Positions 1 through 7,307 of a stretch of 17,770 nt of DNA are shown here, in pieces. Every line of letters starts with the position of its first letter. The stretch's first letter is position 1. The position numbers and the translations under genes were made by a program. Below the pieces are notes generated by a model. The model made no database searches and was not told the origin of the DNA. It saw nothing but the letters and a program-made list of their open reading frames with translations. Source of the DNA: Halorhodospira sp. (GTDB taxonomy: Bacteria > Pseudomonadota > Gammaproteobacteria > Nitrococcales > Halorhodospiraceae); assembly GCA_007121755.1 (NCBI GenBank), contig SKJZ01000191.1, forward strand, positions 1 through 17,770. Reading direction: 5' to 3'.

Positions 1-21
1 CGCTCAGACAGCTTGCGCGCT

Positions 22-36
22 CTCCGCTTCGCGGAG
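22..36. other. Small perfect hairpin upstream of ald
   Basis: Arms CTCCGC (22-27) and GCGGAG (31-36) are perfectly complementary around the loop TTC. No T-run follows on either strand, so a terminator of a gene left of the window is only a possibility. The rest of 1-146 holds no coding region I can support and no convincing sigma70 promoter for ald. The reading frame of ald stays open to the left edge but has no ATG, GTG or TTG before 147. Confidence 0.3.
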
Positions 37-146
37 TCCTGATCGTCCTGCGATGCTCGGCGCGTCCGGAGGCCGCCCGGCCGGGAATACACCCCGGCAA
101 TACTTTCCCAAAGGTTAGTAAGGCAGGGCGGATAAGCGGTGAACCA

Positions 147-1226
147 GTGAAAGTCGGCGTACCCAAGGAGATCAAACCGGGTGAGGGCCGGGTCGCCTTG
201 ACCCCGCACGCCTGTCACACCCTTGTCCATCAGGGGGTGGCGGTGACCGTCCAGTCGGGGGCCGGGGCCGCCAGCGGCTATGCGGATGCCCAGTACGGCG
301 AGGCGGGCGCCTCCGTGGCGGACTCAGCCGCGGCGGTATGGGCGGAGGCCGATCTGGTGGTGAAGGTCAAGGAGCCGCAGCGCGATGAGCTAGGTTCCCT
401 GCGGCCTGGACAACAACTCTTCTGTTTCCTCCACTTGGCCGCCGATCCGGAATTAGCCGAGGCGCTGGTGGCCAGCGGGGCCACTTGCATCGGTTTTGAG
501 ACGGTCACCGATCCGGGCGGTGGGGCGCTACCGCTGCTCGCTCCGATGAGCACCATCGCCGGCCGGTTGGCCGGCCAGCTGGCTCCGAACCTGCTCCACC
601 ACCAGCAAGGGGGGCGGGGACTGTTGCTGGGCGGCATACCCGGAGCGCCGCGCGGTTCAGCGGTGGTCCTCGGCGCCGGCAGTGCGGGTATGGCTGCGGC
701 CCGGAGCTTGGCCGATACCGGAGCGGCGGTCACCGTTTTCGACCTGGACTGGGGCCGCCTGGAAGAGGCCGCGGCCCTCGGACCGGCGGTCACCGCTCTC
801 TACAGCGGGCCGCGGATCATCGGCGAAGCCGCCGCTGAGGCCGATGTGGTGGTCGGCGCCGTGCTTGTCGCCGGGCGCCGCGCGCCCCTGCTCGTGGACG
901 AGGCGACCGTGGCCGCGATGCCGCCGGGCGCGGTGCTGATCGATATCTCCGTGGACCAGGGCGGGTGCGTAGCCACCACGCGTCCGACCAGTTGGAAGGA
1001 ACCGACCTACACCGCGCACGGCGTGGTCCATTTCGCTGTCACCAATATGCCCGGCGCGGTGCCGCGCACCGCCTCGCAGGTGCTGGCGGCGCGGTTGACG
1101 CCCTACGTGGCGGCGTTGGCCGGCGTCGCGAGTGAATCGGTTCCGGGGCTGGAGGCAGGGTACCAAGTGCGGGACGGTGAGATTGTCCATGCGGCGGTGC
1201 GGGAAGCATTGGCGGGGCAATCGTAG
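147..1226 (+). CDS. ald: Alanine dehydrogenase
   Basis: The 359-residue product is the usual length for NAD-dependent L-alanine dehydrogenase (EC 1.4.1.1), which interconverts alanine and pyruvate plus ammonia in the cytoplasm. The residues known for the family are in register: R15 in PGEGR, K75 in KVKEP, H96 in FLHLA and D270 in DISVDQGG. The NAD-binding Rossmann motif GAGSAG is at 176-181, preceded by the family segment LLGGIPG. Lysine and saccharopine-type relatives lack this combination. The GTG start at 147 is the first start in frame and begins with the family's MKVGVPKEIK sequence. Its Shine-Dalgarno is weak (AGGCAGG near 121-127 is far away). ftsK starts 6 bases after the stop, so the two are probably co-transcribed. 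Confidence 0.96.
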   Translation: MKVGVPKEIKPGEGRVALTPHACHTLVHQGVAVTVQSGAGAASGYADAQYGEAGASVADSAAAVWAEADLVVKVKEPQRDELGSLRPGQQLFCFLHLAADPELAEALVASGATCIGFETVTDPGGGALPLLAPMSTIAGRLAGQLAPNLLHHQQGGRGLLLGGIPGAPRGSAVVLGAGSAGMAAARSLADTGAAVTVFDLDWGRLEEAAALGPAVTALYSGPRIIGEAAAEADVVVGAVLVAGRRAPLLVDEATVAAMPPGAVLIDISVDQGGCVATTRPTSWKEPTYTAHGVVHFAVTNMPGAVPRTASQVLAARLTPYVAALAGVASESVPGLEAGYQVRDGEIVHAAVREALAGQS

Positions 1227-1232
1227 ACCGGG

Positions 1233-3740
1233 GTGGCGCTTGCTACGCGCCTCTTTGTCAACGAAAATGGCCTATTAGCCTTTCCAAGCCGCCGCGCCGT
1301 GGACGAAAGCGATACCGATAGGGATGCCTCCGTAACCCAGCCCGTTCAGCGCCGGCTCCGCGAAGCCGCGTTGGTCGTCCTGTGCGCTGTTGCGGCGTTC
1401 ATGCTGTTGGCGTTGGCCACTTACCATCCCAGCGATCCGGGTTGGAGTGGCACCGGGGGCGGCGGCGATATCCGCAACGCGGGCGGCGTGGCTGGCGCCT
1501 GGTTCTCCGATCTGGCGCTGTTACTTATCGGTTATTGGGCCTATCTCTTGCCGGTGGTGACCGGTTATGCAGCCTATCTGGCCTATCGCTGGCGTCAGAA
1601 TGAGGCCGATTTTAACAGCTGGACGTTGGGTGTTCGGGGTGGCGGTTTTTTTATCGCCCTGGTAGCCGGGGGAGCGCTACTGAACCTCCATATGGCCGCG
1701 GACGACACTCTGCCGTTGTCCTCCGGCGGTATGGTCGGGCAAGTGGCCGCCGCCGGATTGGAGACGGTCTTCAGCCATACTGGGGCTACGCTGCTGGGGT
1801 TGGCCCTCTTTCTCGCCGGCGTGACGCTCTCCACCGGGCTCTCCTGGTTGGCGGTCAGTGAGCGAGTCGGCATCTGGACGCTGGCCGGCGCCGACTGGCT
1901 GCGCCGCCATCTGGAGCGGCACTTCAGCGGCTTGTGGGAGCGATTGGAGGCGGTACGGAACCGGCGGGTCCGCGAAGAGGCGCGGACCCGCGATGCTGAG
2001 CGGTGGCGCGACCGGGAAGCGCCGCGCATTGAACCGACGGTGGTTGCGCTGCCGGAGGGGGATATGGCGGCGAAGGAGCGCCAGATCGCGCTCTTCCCGG
2101 CCGAGGCCGATTTCGTGGCGGACGGCCTCCACACCCTGGACGACCCCGCGCCGGACGCGGCGGAGGCCGCGCCGCAACCGGGAGCGAAGGTCACTCCGTT
2201 CCGGCGCCCCGCTGTCGAGTCGCCGCCGCCGGCGAGCTTGCTGGACAGTCCGCCCCACTCCAAGGGGGGGTACTCCCGCGAGGCTCTGGAGGCGATGTCG
2301 AAGCAACTGGAGCACAAACTTGCCGACTTCGGTGTCGAAGTCCAGGTGGAGGCGGTGCAGCCCGGGCCGGTGATCACCCGCTTCGAGGTGCTGCCTGCCG
2401 CGGGGGTGAAGGTCAGCCAGATCTCCAACCTAGCCAAGGACTTGGCCCGCGCTATGTCGGTGATCTCGGTGCGTGTAGTGGAGGTAATCCCCGGCAAGTC
2501 GACGGTGGGCCTGGAGATCCCCAATGAGGAGCGGCAGACCATTGCCCTCTCCGAGATCATCCGCTCCCAGGAGTTCGAGCGGAACACCGCGCCGTTGGCG
2601 GTCGCACTGGGTAAGGACATCGGTGGCAACCCGGTCACCGCCGACTTGGCCAAGATGCCCCACCTGCTGGTGGCCGGCACCACCGGCTCGGGCAAATCGG
2701 TGGGGATCAACGCTATGATCCTCTCGTTGCTCTACCGCAATACGCCCCAGCGGGCGCGGCTGATTATGGTCGACCCGAAGATGCTGGAGCTCTCCATCTA
2801 CGACGGCATCCCGCATCTCTTGGCCCCCGTGGTCACCGATATGAACGACGCCGCCAACGCCCTGCGCTGGTGCGTCGCCGAGATGGAGCGCCGCTACCGC
2901 CTGATGGCGGCGCTTGGCGTGCGCAACGTCAACGGCTTCAATAAGAAGGTGCGGGAGGCGCGGCAGGCGGGCGAGCCGCTGCGCGACCCGCTCTTCGATG
3001 CCGGCGACCCGGCCGTGGCGGTGCTCGACGAAGAGATCCCCGAGGCACCGGAGCTGGAGGAACTGCCCTTCATAGTTGTTGTTGTCGACGAGTTGGCCGA
3101 CATGATGATGATCGTCGGCAAGAAGGTGGAGGAGTTGATTGCCCGGCTGGCCCAGAAGGCGCGGGCCGCCGGGATTCACCTGATCCTTGCCACCCAGCGG
3201 CCGTCGGTGGACGTCATCACCGGCCTCATCAAGGCCAACATCCCCACCCGCATCGCCTTCCAGGTCTCCTCCAAGGTCGACTCCCGCACCATCCTCGATC
3301 AAATGGGGGCCGAGTCGCTGCTGGGCCACGGCGATATGCTATTTCTCCCGCCGGGCAGCGGCATGCCCCAGCGCGTCCACGGGGCGTTCGTCTCCGACGC
3401 CGAGGTCCACCGGGTGGTGGACCACCTCAAGCAGTCGGGTGAGCCGGAGTACGTCGATGAAGTCCTCAAGGACGCATCGGAGACGGCCCCCATTCCCGGT
3501 CTGTCGGGTGAAGGCAACGGCAACGGGGGTGGTGGTGAGGGCGATCCCCTCTACGACGAGGCGGTACGGATCGTTACCGAGACGAGGCGGGCATCGATCT
3601 CCGGGGTACAGCGGCGACTGAAGATCGGCTACAACCGGGCCGCCCGGTTGGTTGAGGAGATGGAGGCGGCCGGCGTGGTCGGGCCGCTGCAACCCAACGG
3701 GGGGCGTGAGGTCATCGCTCCGCCTCCGCCGGGGGACTGA
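1233..3740 (+). CDS. ftsK: DNA translocase FtsK
   Basis: FtsK is the septal DNA pump that moves sister chromosomes and activates XerCD at dif. The 835-residue product has four N-terminal membrane segments (about 44-63, 86-106, 136-154, 183-207). A short charged and proline-rich linker (about 240-345) follows, then the RecA-like motor with Walker A GTTGSGKS at 482-489 and Walker B VVVVDELADM with D619 and E620. The C-terminal winged-helix gamma domain is at about 769-833. The length resembles the short-linker FtsK of Pseudomonas rather than the 1329-residue E. coli protein. The GTG at 1233 is the first start after ald. A GTG at 1299 in the same frame would drop 22 residues and is equally lacking in a Shine-Dalgarno, so the exact start is open. 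The gene converges on recD. Confidence 0.95.
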   Translation: MALATRLFVNENGLLAFPSRRAVDESDTDRDASVTQPVQRRLREAALVVLCAVAAFMLLALATYHPSDPGWSGTGGGGDIRNAGGVAGAWFSDLALLLIGYWAYLLPVVTGYAAYLAYRWRQNEADFNSWTLGVRGGGFFIALVAGGALLNLHMAADDTLPLSSGGMVGQVAAAGLETVFSHTGATLLGLALFLAGVTLSTGLSWLAVSERVGIWTLAGADWLRRHLERHFSGLWERLEAVRNRRVREEARTRDAERWRDREAPRIEPTVVALPEGDMAAKERQIALFPAEADFVADGLHTLDDPAPDAAEAAPQPGAKVTPFRRPAVESPPPASLLDSPPHSKGGYSREALEAMSKQLEHKLADFGVEVQVEAVQPGPVITRFEVLPAAGVKVSQISNLAKDLARAMSVISVRVVEVIPGKSTVGLEIPNEERQTIALSEIIRSQEFERNTAPLAVALGKDIGGNPVTADLAKMPHLLVAGTTGSGKSVGINAMILSLLYRNTPQRARLIMVDPKMLELSIYDGIPHLLAPVVTDMNDAANALRWCVAEMERRYRLMAALGVRNVNGFNKKVREARQAGEPLRDPLFDAGDPAVAVLDEEIPEAPELEELPFIVVVVDELADMMMIVGKKVEELIARLAQKARAAGIHLILATQRPSVDVITGLIKANIPTRIAFQVSSKVDSRTILDQMGAESLLGHGDMLFLPPGSGMPQRVHGAFVSDAEVHRVVDHLKQSGEPEYVDEVLKDASETAPIPGLSGEGNGNGGGGEGDPLYDEAVRIVTETRRASISGVQRRLKIGYNRAARLVEEMEAAGVVGPLQPNGGREVIAPPPPGD

Positions 3741-3786
3741 GGAAGGAGGTGCGGGGAAACCGGTGGCGCGTGCGGGTGTTGCCCGA

Positions 3787-3821
3787 CTTTCCACAAAACC
3801 TGTGGATAACCTTGTGGATGA
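3787..3821. promoter_or_regulatory. DnaA-box-like cluster
   Basis: TGTGGATAA at 3801-3809 is the exact complement of the consensus DnaA box TTATCCACA. TGTGGATGA at 3813-3821 has one mismatch, the same orientation and a 3-base spacer. CTTTCCACA at 3787-3795 is in the opposite orientation with two mismatches. Three such 9-mers in 35 bases of GC-rich DNA look non-random. TCCACA/TGTGGA (3790-3795 and 3801-3806) also form a 6-bp inverted repeat with a 5-base loop, so a simple hairpin is an alternative reading. Function (titration site, reactivating site or origin-like element) is inference. Confidence 0.5.
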
Positions 3822-3882
3822 AGTGGCGCTACCGTTGGCAGCAACTCGCTGCTGCTGGATTGGGTAATCTTTCGCCGACATG

Positions 3883-3902
3883 AAACATAGTGTTTATAAA
3901 CA
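3883..3902. repeat. Overlapping AT-rich palindromes
   Basis: AAACA-TAG-TGTTT (3883-3895) overlaps the perfect 12-base palindrome TGTTTATAAACA (3891-3902). The patch is AT-rich in otherwise GC-rich surroundings and lies about 60 bases from the DnaA-box-like cluster. It could be a protein-binding site or an easily melted segment. No named factor is assigned. Confidence 0.45.
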
Positions 3903-3926
3903 GCAGGTTGCGCTTTATTAACGGTC

Positions 3927-3941
3927 CCCCTGAATGAGGGG
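3927..3941. terminator. Weak hairpin between convergent genes
   Basis: CCCCT (3927-3931) and AGGGG (3937-3941) form a 5-bp stem around GAATG. Only a short T pair follows, so this is at best a weak terminator for ftsK or recD. It is the best-placed terminator-like element seen in the gap. Confidence 0.25.
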
Positions 3942-4023
3942 TTGACGGCACAGGGTTCCTTGTTCTCGCTTCTGGCGCTTGTGCATAGAACATCCTCCGC
4001 GGTTCGTCAAGGGACGACTCACC

Positions 4024-5877
4024 TTAGTGGCCGGACAGCCGTTCGGCCAGTTTCGACGCCCGCCGCGTGGTCTTTCTTAAGGCTGCTTCGAGCGGGCCAC
4101 GGGCACCGAGGATGGTGATGCGCTCGCGGGCACGGGTCAGCCCGGTGTAAATCAGCTCCCGCGTCAGCAGCGGCGTCTCGTGAGCCGGCAGGAGCAGGGT
4201 GACCGCCTCAAACTCCGATCCCTGGCTCTTATGCACTGTCATCGCGTAGGCGGTCTCGTGCTCCGGCAGGGCGGTCGGCAGCAGGGCGCGCAGGCCGTCG
4301 CGGCTCGCGAACCAGACCCGCAACCGGCCGTCCGCGCCCCGCAGGCAGACGCCGGTGTCGCCGTTGAACAGGCCCGCCCGGTAGTCGTTGTGCGTGATCA
4401 GGACCGGGCGGCCGTGGTACCAGCGGTGGTTGGGATCGAGGCCGTGGCGGCGGGCCAAATGCTCCGTGATCCGGCGGTTCAGGGTTTCGCTGCCGGTAGG
4501 ACCGATGCGGGTAGCGGTGAGGAGACGGGTACGCTCCAATGCAGCGAGAGTCTCCTCGGGACGGTCTGCCTCGAACAGCGGGTGGTAGGCGTCGGCCAGC
4601 TCGCCGGGTAGGGTGTGCAATGCCGCTTCGAATCCACCGGCGGCGGCATCGTCCCATAACCGCACGGTGACATCGGTGTGGCCGTGGTCGGCGATCTCAA
4701 CGAGCCGCTCCATATCCCCGGCGTTGACCGCCGCCGCCAGGCGCCCGATCGGGCTGTCGGGGCGGAAGCGGTGGCTGGTTCGCAGCGTGACCACGTGATC
4801 GGCCAGCAACCGGTTCTCCGGCGCCGCGCCGGGCGGTGGCGCATACCCGGCAAGAAGCGCCCCGGCGGCTTCCCGTTGCGGCCTGGAGAAGGCGTTGACG
4901 CCGGCGGGACGGCACAGCTCCGCGAGCACCGATCCGCTCTCGACCGAAGCCAGCTGATAACGGTCGCCGAGAAGGATCAACCGGCCGTGGTCGGGAACCG
5001 CTTCGGCGAGCTTCGTCATGAGCGGCAGGTCGACCATGGAGGCTTCGTCGACGATTACCGTATCGGTCGCCAGCGGTCGGTCGCGGTGGTGGTGCGGTTG
5101 GATGGAGTGGCGGGTCAATCCCAGCAGGCGGTGCAGGGTGGTGGCCTCCCGTGGCAGGAGAGCGGCGATCCGGTCCGGCAGGCCGCCGCTCTCTCCCATC
5201 TCCGCGAGCCCCCGGCGGACCGACTCCATCATCCGTGCGGCGGCCTTGCCGGTCGGCGCGGCGAGTTGGATGACCGGAGGCGGGTGGCCCGCGGCCACGG
5301 CGGTCTCCATCAGCAGACGCATCAGGCGGACCACGGTGTAGGTCTTGCCGGTTCCGGGGCCGCCGGAGATTACGGCCAAGCGCCGCCGCAGCGCCACGAA
5401 CGCGGCTACCGCTTGCCACTGCGGCTCACCCGGGCCGGTCCAAACGGCATCGAAGAGCGGGCCGCCGGGGATCAGCGGCGCGAAGTCGACCGGGGCCGGC
5501 TCAACCGCCATCAGTTCCCGCAGCCGCGCCGCCAGACGCCGTTCGTAGTCGTGGTAGCGCTGCAGGTAGAGGGCGTTCCGGTCGTAAATCAGTGGCCGGT
5601 TCTCGTCGTCCGGACCACCGACCAGCGGGCTCTCCCGCAACATGGCGGGGAGGCCGTCTCCGCTCCAGAGAGGGCGGTCGCCCGGTAGTGCCGGTGGGGT
5701 GTCCAGCGGCAGGCAGGTATGCCCGTCGCCCGCCGCCCGGCTCACCAGGGCCATGGCGGCCGCAACCGGTTCGCCGCTGCCGTGGCGCAGGCACCAGTCG
5801 GCCAGGGCCAGATCGAGCGGCCGCAAGCGGTCGTCGGCGACGGCCCGGCGCAGGCGGTCCATGAGTGGAGGGTTCAT
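4024..5877 (-). CDS. recD: Exodeoxyribonuclease V alpha subunit RecD
   Basis: RecD is the fast 5'-3' SF1B helicase of the RecBCD enzyme, which processes double-strand ends. With the chosen ATG at 5877 the product has 617 residues (E. coli 608) and begins MNPPLMDRL, followed by RLRPLDLALADW, which matches the usual RecD N-terminus. Walker A GGPGTGKT is at 172-179, the DEAS Walker B at 277-280, GDRYQL at about 304-309, VHKSQGSE at 548-555 and YTGLTRAR at about 577-584. An upstream ATG at 5958 would add 27 proline-rich residues and reach to within 6 bases of the divergent kinase start. The 5877 start has GGGGAG about 11 bases upstream and is preferred. Unlike in E. coli, recD is not directly behind recB: a kinase gene on the other strand lies between them. 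Confidence 0.94.
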   Translation of the reverse strand: MNPPLMDRLRRAVADDRLRPLDLALADWCLRHGSGEPVAAAMALVSRAAGDGHTCLPLDTPPALPGDRPLWSGDGLPAMLRESPLVGGPDDENRPLIYDRNALYLQRYHDYERRLAARLRELMAVEPAPVDFAPLIPGGPLFDAVWTGPGEPQWQAVAAFVALRRRLAVISGGPGTGKTYTVVRLMRLLMETAVAAGHPPPVIQLAAPTGKAAARMMESVRRGLAEMGESGGLPDRIAALLPREATTLHRLLGLTRHSIQPHHHRDRPLATDTVIVDEASMVDLPLMTKLAEAVPDHGRLILLGDRYQLASVESGSVLAELCRPAGVNAFSRPQREAAGALLAGYAPPPGAAPENRLLADHVVTLRTSHRFRPDSPIGRLAAAVNAGDMERLVEIADHGHTDVTVRLWDDAAAGGFEAALHTLPGELADAYHPLFEADRPEETLAALERTRLLTATRIGPTGSETLNRRITEHLARRHGLDPNHRWYHGRPVLITHNDYRAGLFNGDTGVCLRGADGRLRVWFASRDGLRALLPTALPEHETAYAMTVHKSQGSEFEAVTLLLPAHETPLLTRELIYTGLTRARERITILGARGPLEAALRKTTRRASKLAERLSGH

Positions 5878-5964
5878 CGGCGGCGGTGCTCCCCGCGGCG
5901 GCGTTTCGGAGGGCGGAAGGCCATCACGTATCTTGCCAAAGGGGAGCGGAAGTATCATCCGCCT
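5878..5964. promoter_or_regulatory. Divergent spacer recD / sugar kinase
   Basis: These 87 bases must hold the promoters of both divergent genes if recD starts at 5877. On the plus strand TTGCCA (5933-5938) and TATCAT (5953-5958) resemble -35 and -10 boxes, but the 14-base spacing is too short for a good sigma70 promoter. On the minus strand GGGGAG lies about 11 bases before the recD ATG. Exact promoters are not resolved. Confidence 0.3.
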
Positions 5965-7248
5965 ATGGAACGGATGAATAGCCCGACCGTGACAATCGGC
6001 ATCGATGTCGGCACCTCCGGCTGCCGGGCAGTGGCGGTCGCCGCCACCGGTGAGGTCCGCGCCGAGGCCTGCGCCCCGTTTCCCGAGCCGGAGGGGCGGG
6101 ACGGATGCCGGGAGCAGGACCCGGAGGTGTGGTGGCGGGCGGTAGCGGACTGCATTGGCCGCATCGCGGCCGATTTGGGGGCAGAGCCGGTAACCGCGCT
6201 GGCAGTAGACGGGACGTCGGGCACCCTGTTGTTGACCGACGCAGACGGCCGGCCGTGTACCCCGGGCCTACTCTACAATGATCGCCGGGCTGTGGCGGAG
6301 GCGCGGCGGATCGCTGCCGTCGCTCCGGTGGAGAGCGGCGCCCACGGCGCCACGTCGGCTCTGGCCAAGCTGCTCTATCTTCAGCCGCGCGCTGGCGACC
6401 GAGTTCGCCACGCGCTGCACCAAGCCGATTGGATCGCCGGCCGGCTTACTGGCCGTTGGGGGGTCAGCGACGAGAACAACGCGTTGAAACTCGGCTACGA
6501 TCCACGCCTCCGCGACTGGCCCGATTGGTTGCCGGGGCTCGGCGTGCCGGTGGCATGGTTGCCGCGGGTGGTGGCGCCGGGACGGACGGTCGGCCGGTTG
6601 GCCGCGGAGGTGGCCGCGGCGCTGGGGTTGCCGGCGTCGGTCGAGGTGGTCGCCGGCACCACCGACAGCGTCGCCGGTGTTCTTGCCACCGGCGTCCACG
6701 ATATCGGTGATGCGGTCACCTCTCTCGGTTCAACCTTGGCGCTAAAGGTGTGGGCCGAGGTACCGGTCTTCGCCCCCGAGCACGGTGTCTACAGCCACCG
6801 CCTGGGCGAGCGCTGGCTGGTCGGCGGCGCCTCCAACAGCGGCGGAGCGGTGTTGTTGGAGTACTTCGATCGGCATGAACTGGACCGGCTCACCCCGGCG
6901 TTGCGGCCGAACCGCCCCACCGGCCTCGACTACTATCCGCTGGCGGCGCCTGGTGAGCGTTTTCCGGTGGCGGACCCGGAATGGCCGCCGCGGCTTGAGC
7001 CACGTCCCGCCGACCGGGTCGACTTTCTCCAGGGGATGTTGGAGGGCATCACCGCCATCGAGCGGGACGGCTACCGCCTGTTGGCGGAGTTGGGTGCCCC
7101 GTACCCGCGGCGGGTGGTGACCACCGGCCGCGGCGCGGCCAATGAGCCGTGGCGGCGCATGCGGGAACGGGCGCTGGGGGTGCCGGTGGAGCAGGCCGAG
7201 CACTGGGAGGCGGCCTACGGCACGGCGTTGCTCGCCGCCCGCGGCTAA
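5965..7248 (+). CDS. FGGY-family sugar kinase, probably D-ribulose kinase
   Basis: The 427-residue product is an FGGY carbohydrate kinase (actin-like ATPase fold) that phosphorylates a sugar with ATP. Seen are the N-terminal phosphate loop GIDVGTSG with D14 and T17, AVDGTSG, LLYNDRRA, HQADWIAGRLTG, AGTTDSVAG with catalytic-type D234, SLGSTLALKV, GGASNSGGAVL and a C-terminal TTGRGAANEPW. The short length and these segments resemble the cyanobacterial/plant SePSK-AtXK-1 group, shown to act on D-ribulose, more than the roughly 490-residue xylulokinases. The assignment is from memory of the family and is moderate. Ribulose 5-phosphate would feed the Calvin or pentose phosphate pathway. ATG 5965 is chosen; ATG 5974 is a close alternative. 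The frame stays open upstream over recD but that part is antisense to recD and not credible. Confidence 0.8.
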   Translation: MERMNSPTVTIGIDVGTSGCRAVAVAATGEVRAEACAPFPEPEGRDGCREQDPEVWWRAVADCIGRIAADLGAEPVTALAVDGTSGTLLLTDADGRPCTPGLLYNDRRAVAEARRIAAVAPVESGAHGATSALAKLLYLQPRAGDRVRHALHQADWIAGRLTGRWGVSDENNALKLGYDPRLRDWPDWLPGLGVPVAWLPRVVAPGRTVGRLAAEVAAALGLPASVEVVAGTTDSVAGVLATGVHDIGDAVTSLGSTLALKVWAEVPVFAPEHGVYSHRLGERWLVGGASNSGGAVLLEYFDRHELDRLTPALRPNRPTGLDYYPLAAPGERFPVADPEWPPRLEPRPADRVDFLQGMLEGITAIERDGYRLLAELGAPYPRRVVTTGRGAANEPWRRMRERALGVPVEQAEHWEAAYGTALLAARG

Positions 7249-7268
7249 ATATTCGGCCGGTCTTTGAA

Positions 7269-7298
7269 GGCCCTTCCCGTCGCCGGCCGGGAAGGGCC
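7269..7298. terminator. Bidirectional hairpin between kinase and recB
   Basis: GGCCCTTCCCG (7269-7279) and CGGGAAGGGCC (7288-7298) are perfect 11-bp arms around an 8-base loop. The hairpin sits 20 bases after the kinase stop and 9 bases after the recB stop, the expected place for a terminator shared by convergent genes. T-runs are short or absent on both sides, so it may be a weak intrinsic terminator or an RNA 3'-end stabiliser. Confidence 0.7.
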
Positions 7299-7307
7299 AA
7301 GAGGTGG

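Larger units (their letters stand above)
3741..4023. other. Convergent intergenic region, ftsK to recD
   Basis: These 283 bases separate two convergent stop codons, so no gene promoter is expected here. The region holds a cluster of DnaA-box-like 9-mers (3787-3821), a weak GC hairpin around 3838-3852, an AT-rich palindromic patch (3883-3902), a short C/G hairpin (3927-3941) and a spaced repeat TGTTCT/AGAACA (3961-3966 and 3987-3992). No protein gene is supported. The longest small frame, 54 codons on the minus strand (3829-3993), has no recognisable product. Confidence 0.6.

Noticed and set aside
551..576. GC-rich inverted repeat GCCGGCC/GGCCGGC inside ald
   Set aside because: The arms are 7 bp of pure G/C and encode conserved alanine/glycine-rich residues of Ald. 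Such repeats are common by chance in GC-rich genes.
3876..3915. Possible dif site in the ftsK-recD gap
   Set aside because: On the minus strand CTATGTTTCAT matches 8 of 11 bases of the XerD half-site, but the adjoining XerC half matches only about half and the centre does not fit. Not enough for a dif call.
3829..3993. 54-codon minus-strand frame in the ftsK-recD gap
   Set aside because: No ribosome-binding site, no recognisable product, and it spans the palindromes and part of the DnaA-box cluster.
5719..5964. Upstream extension of the sugar kinase frame by 82 codons
   Set aside because: It runs antisense through the recD start region and is not kinase-like. The conserved phosphate-binding motif begins shortly after ATG 5965.
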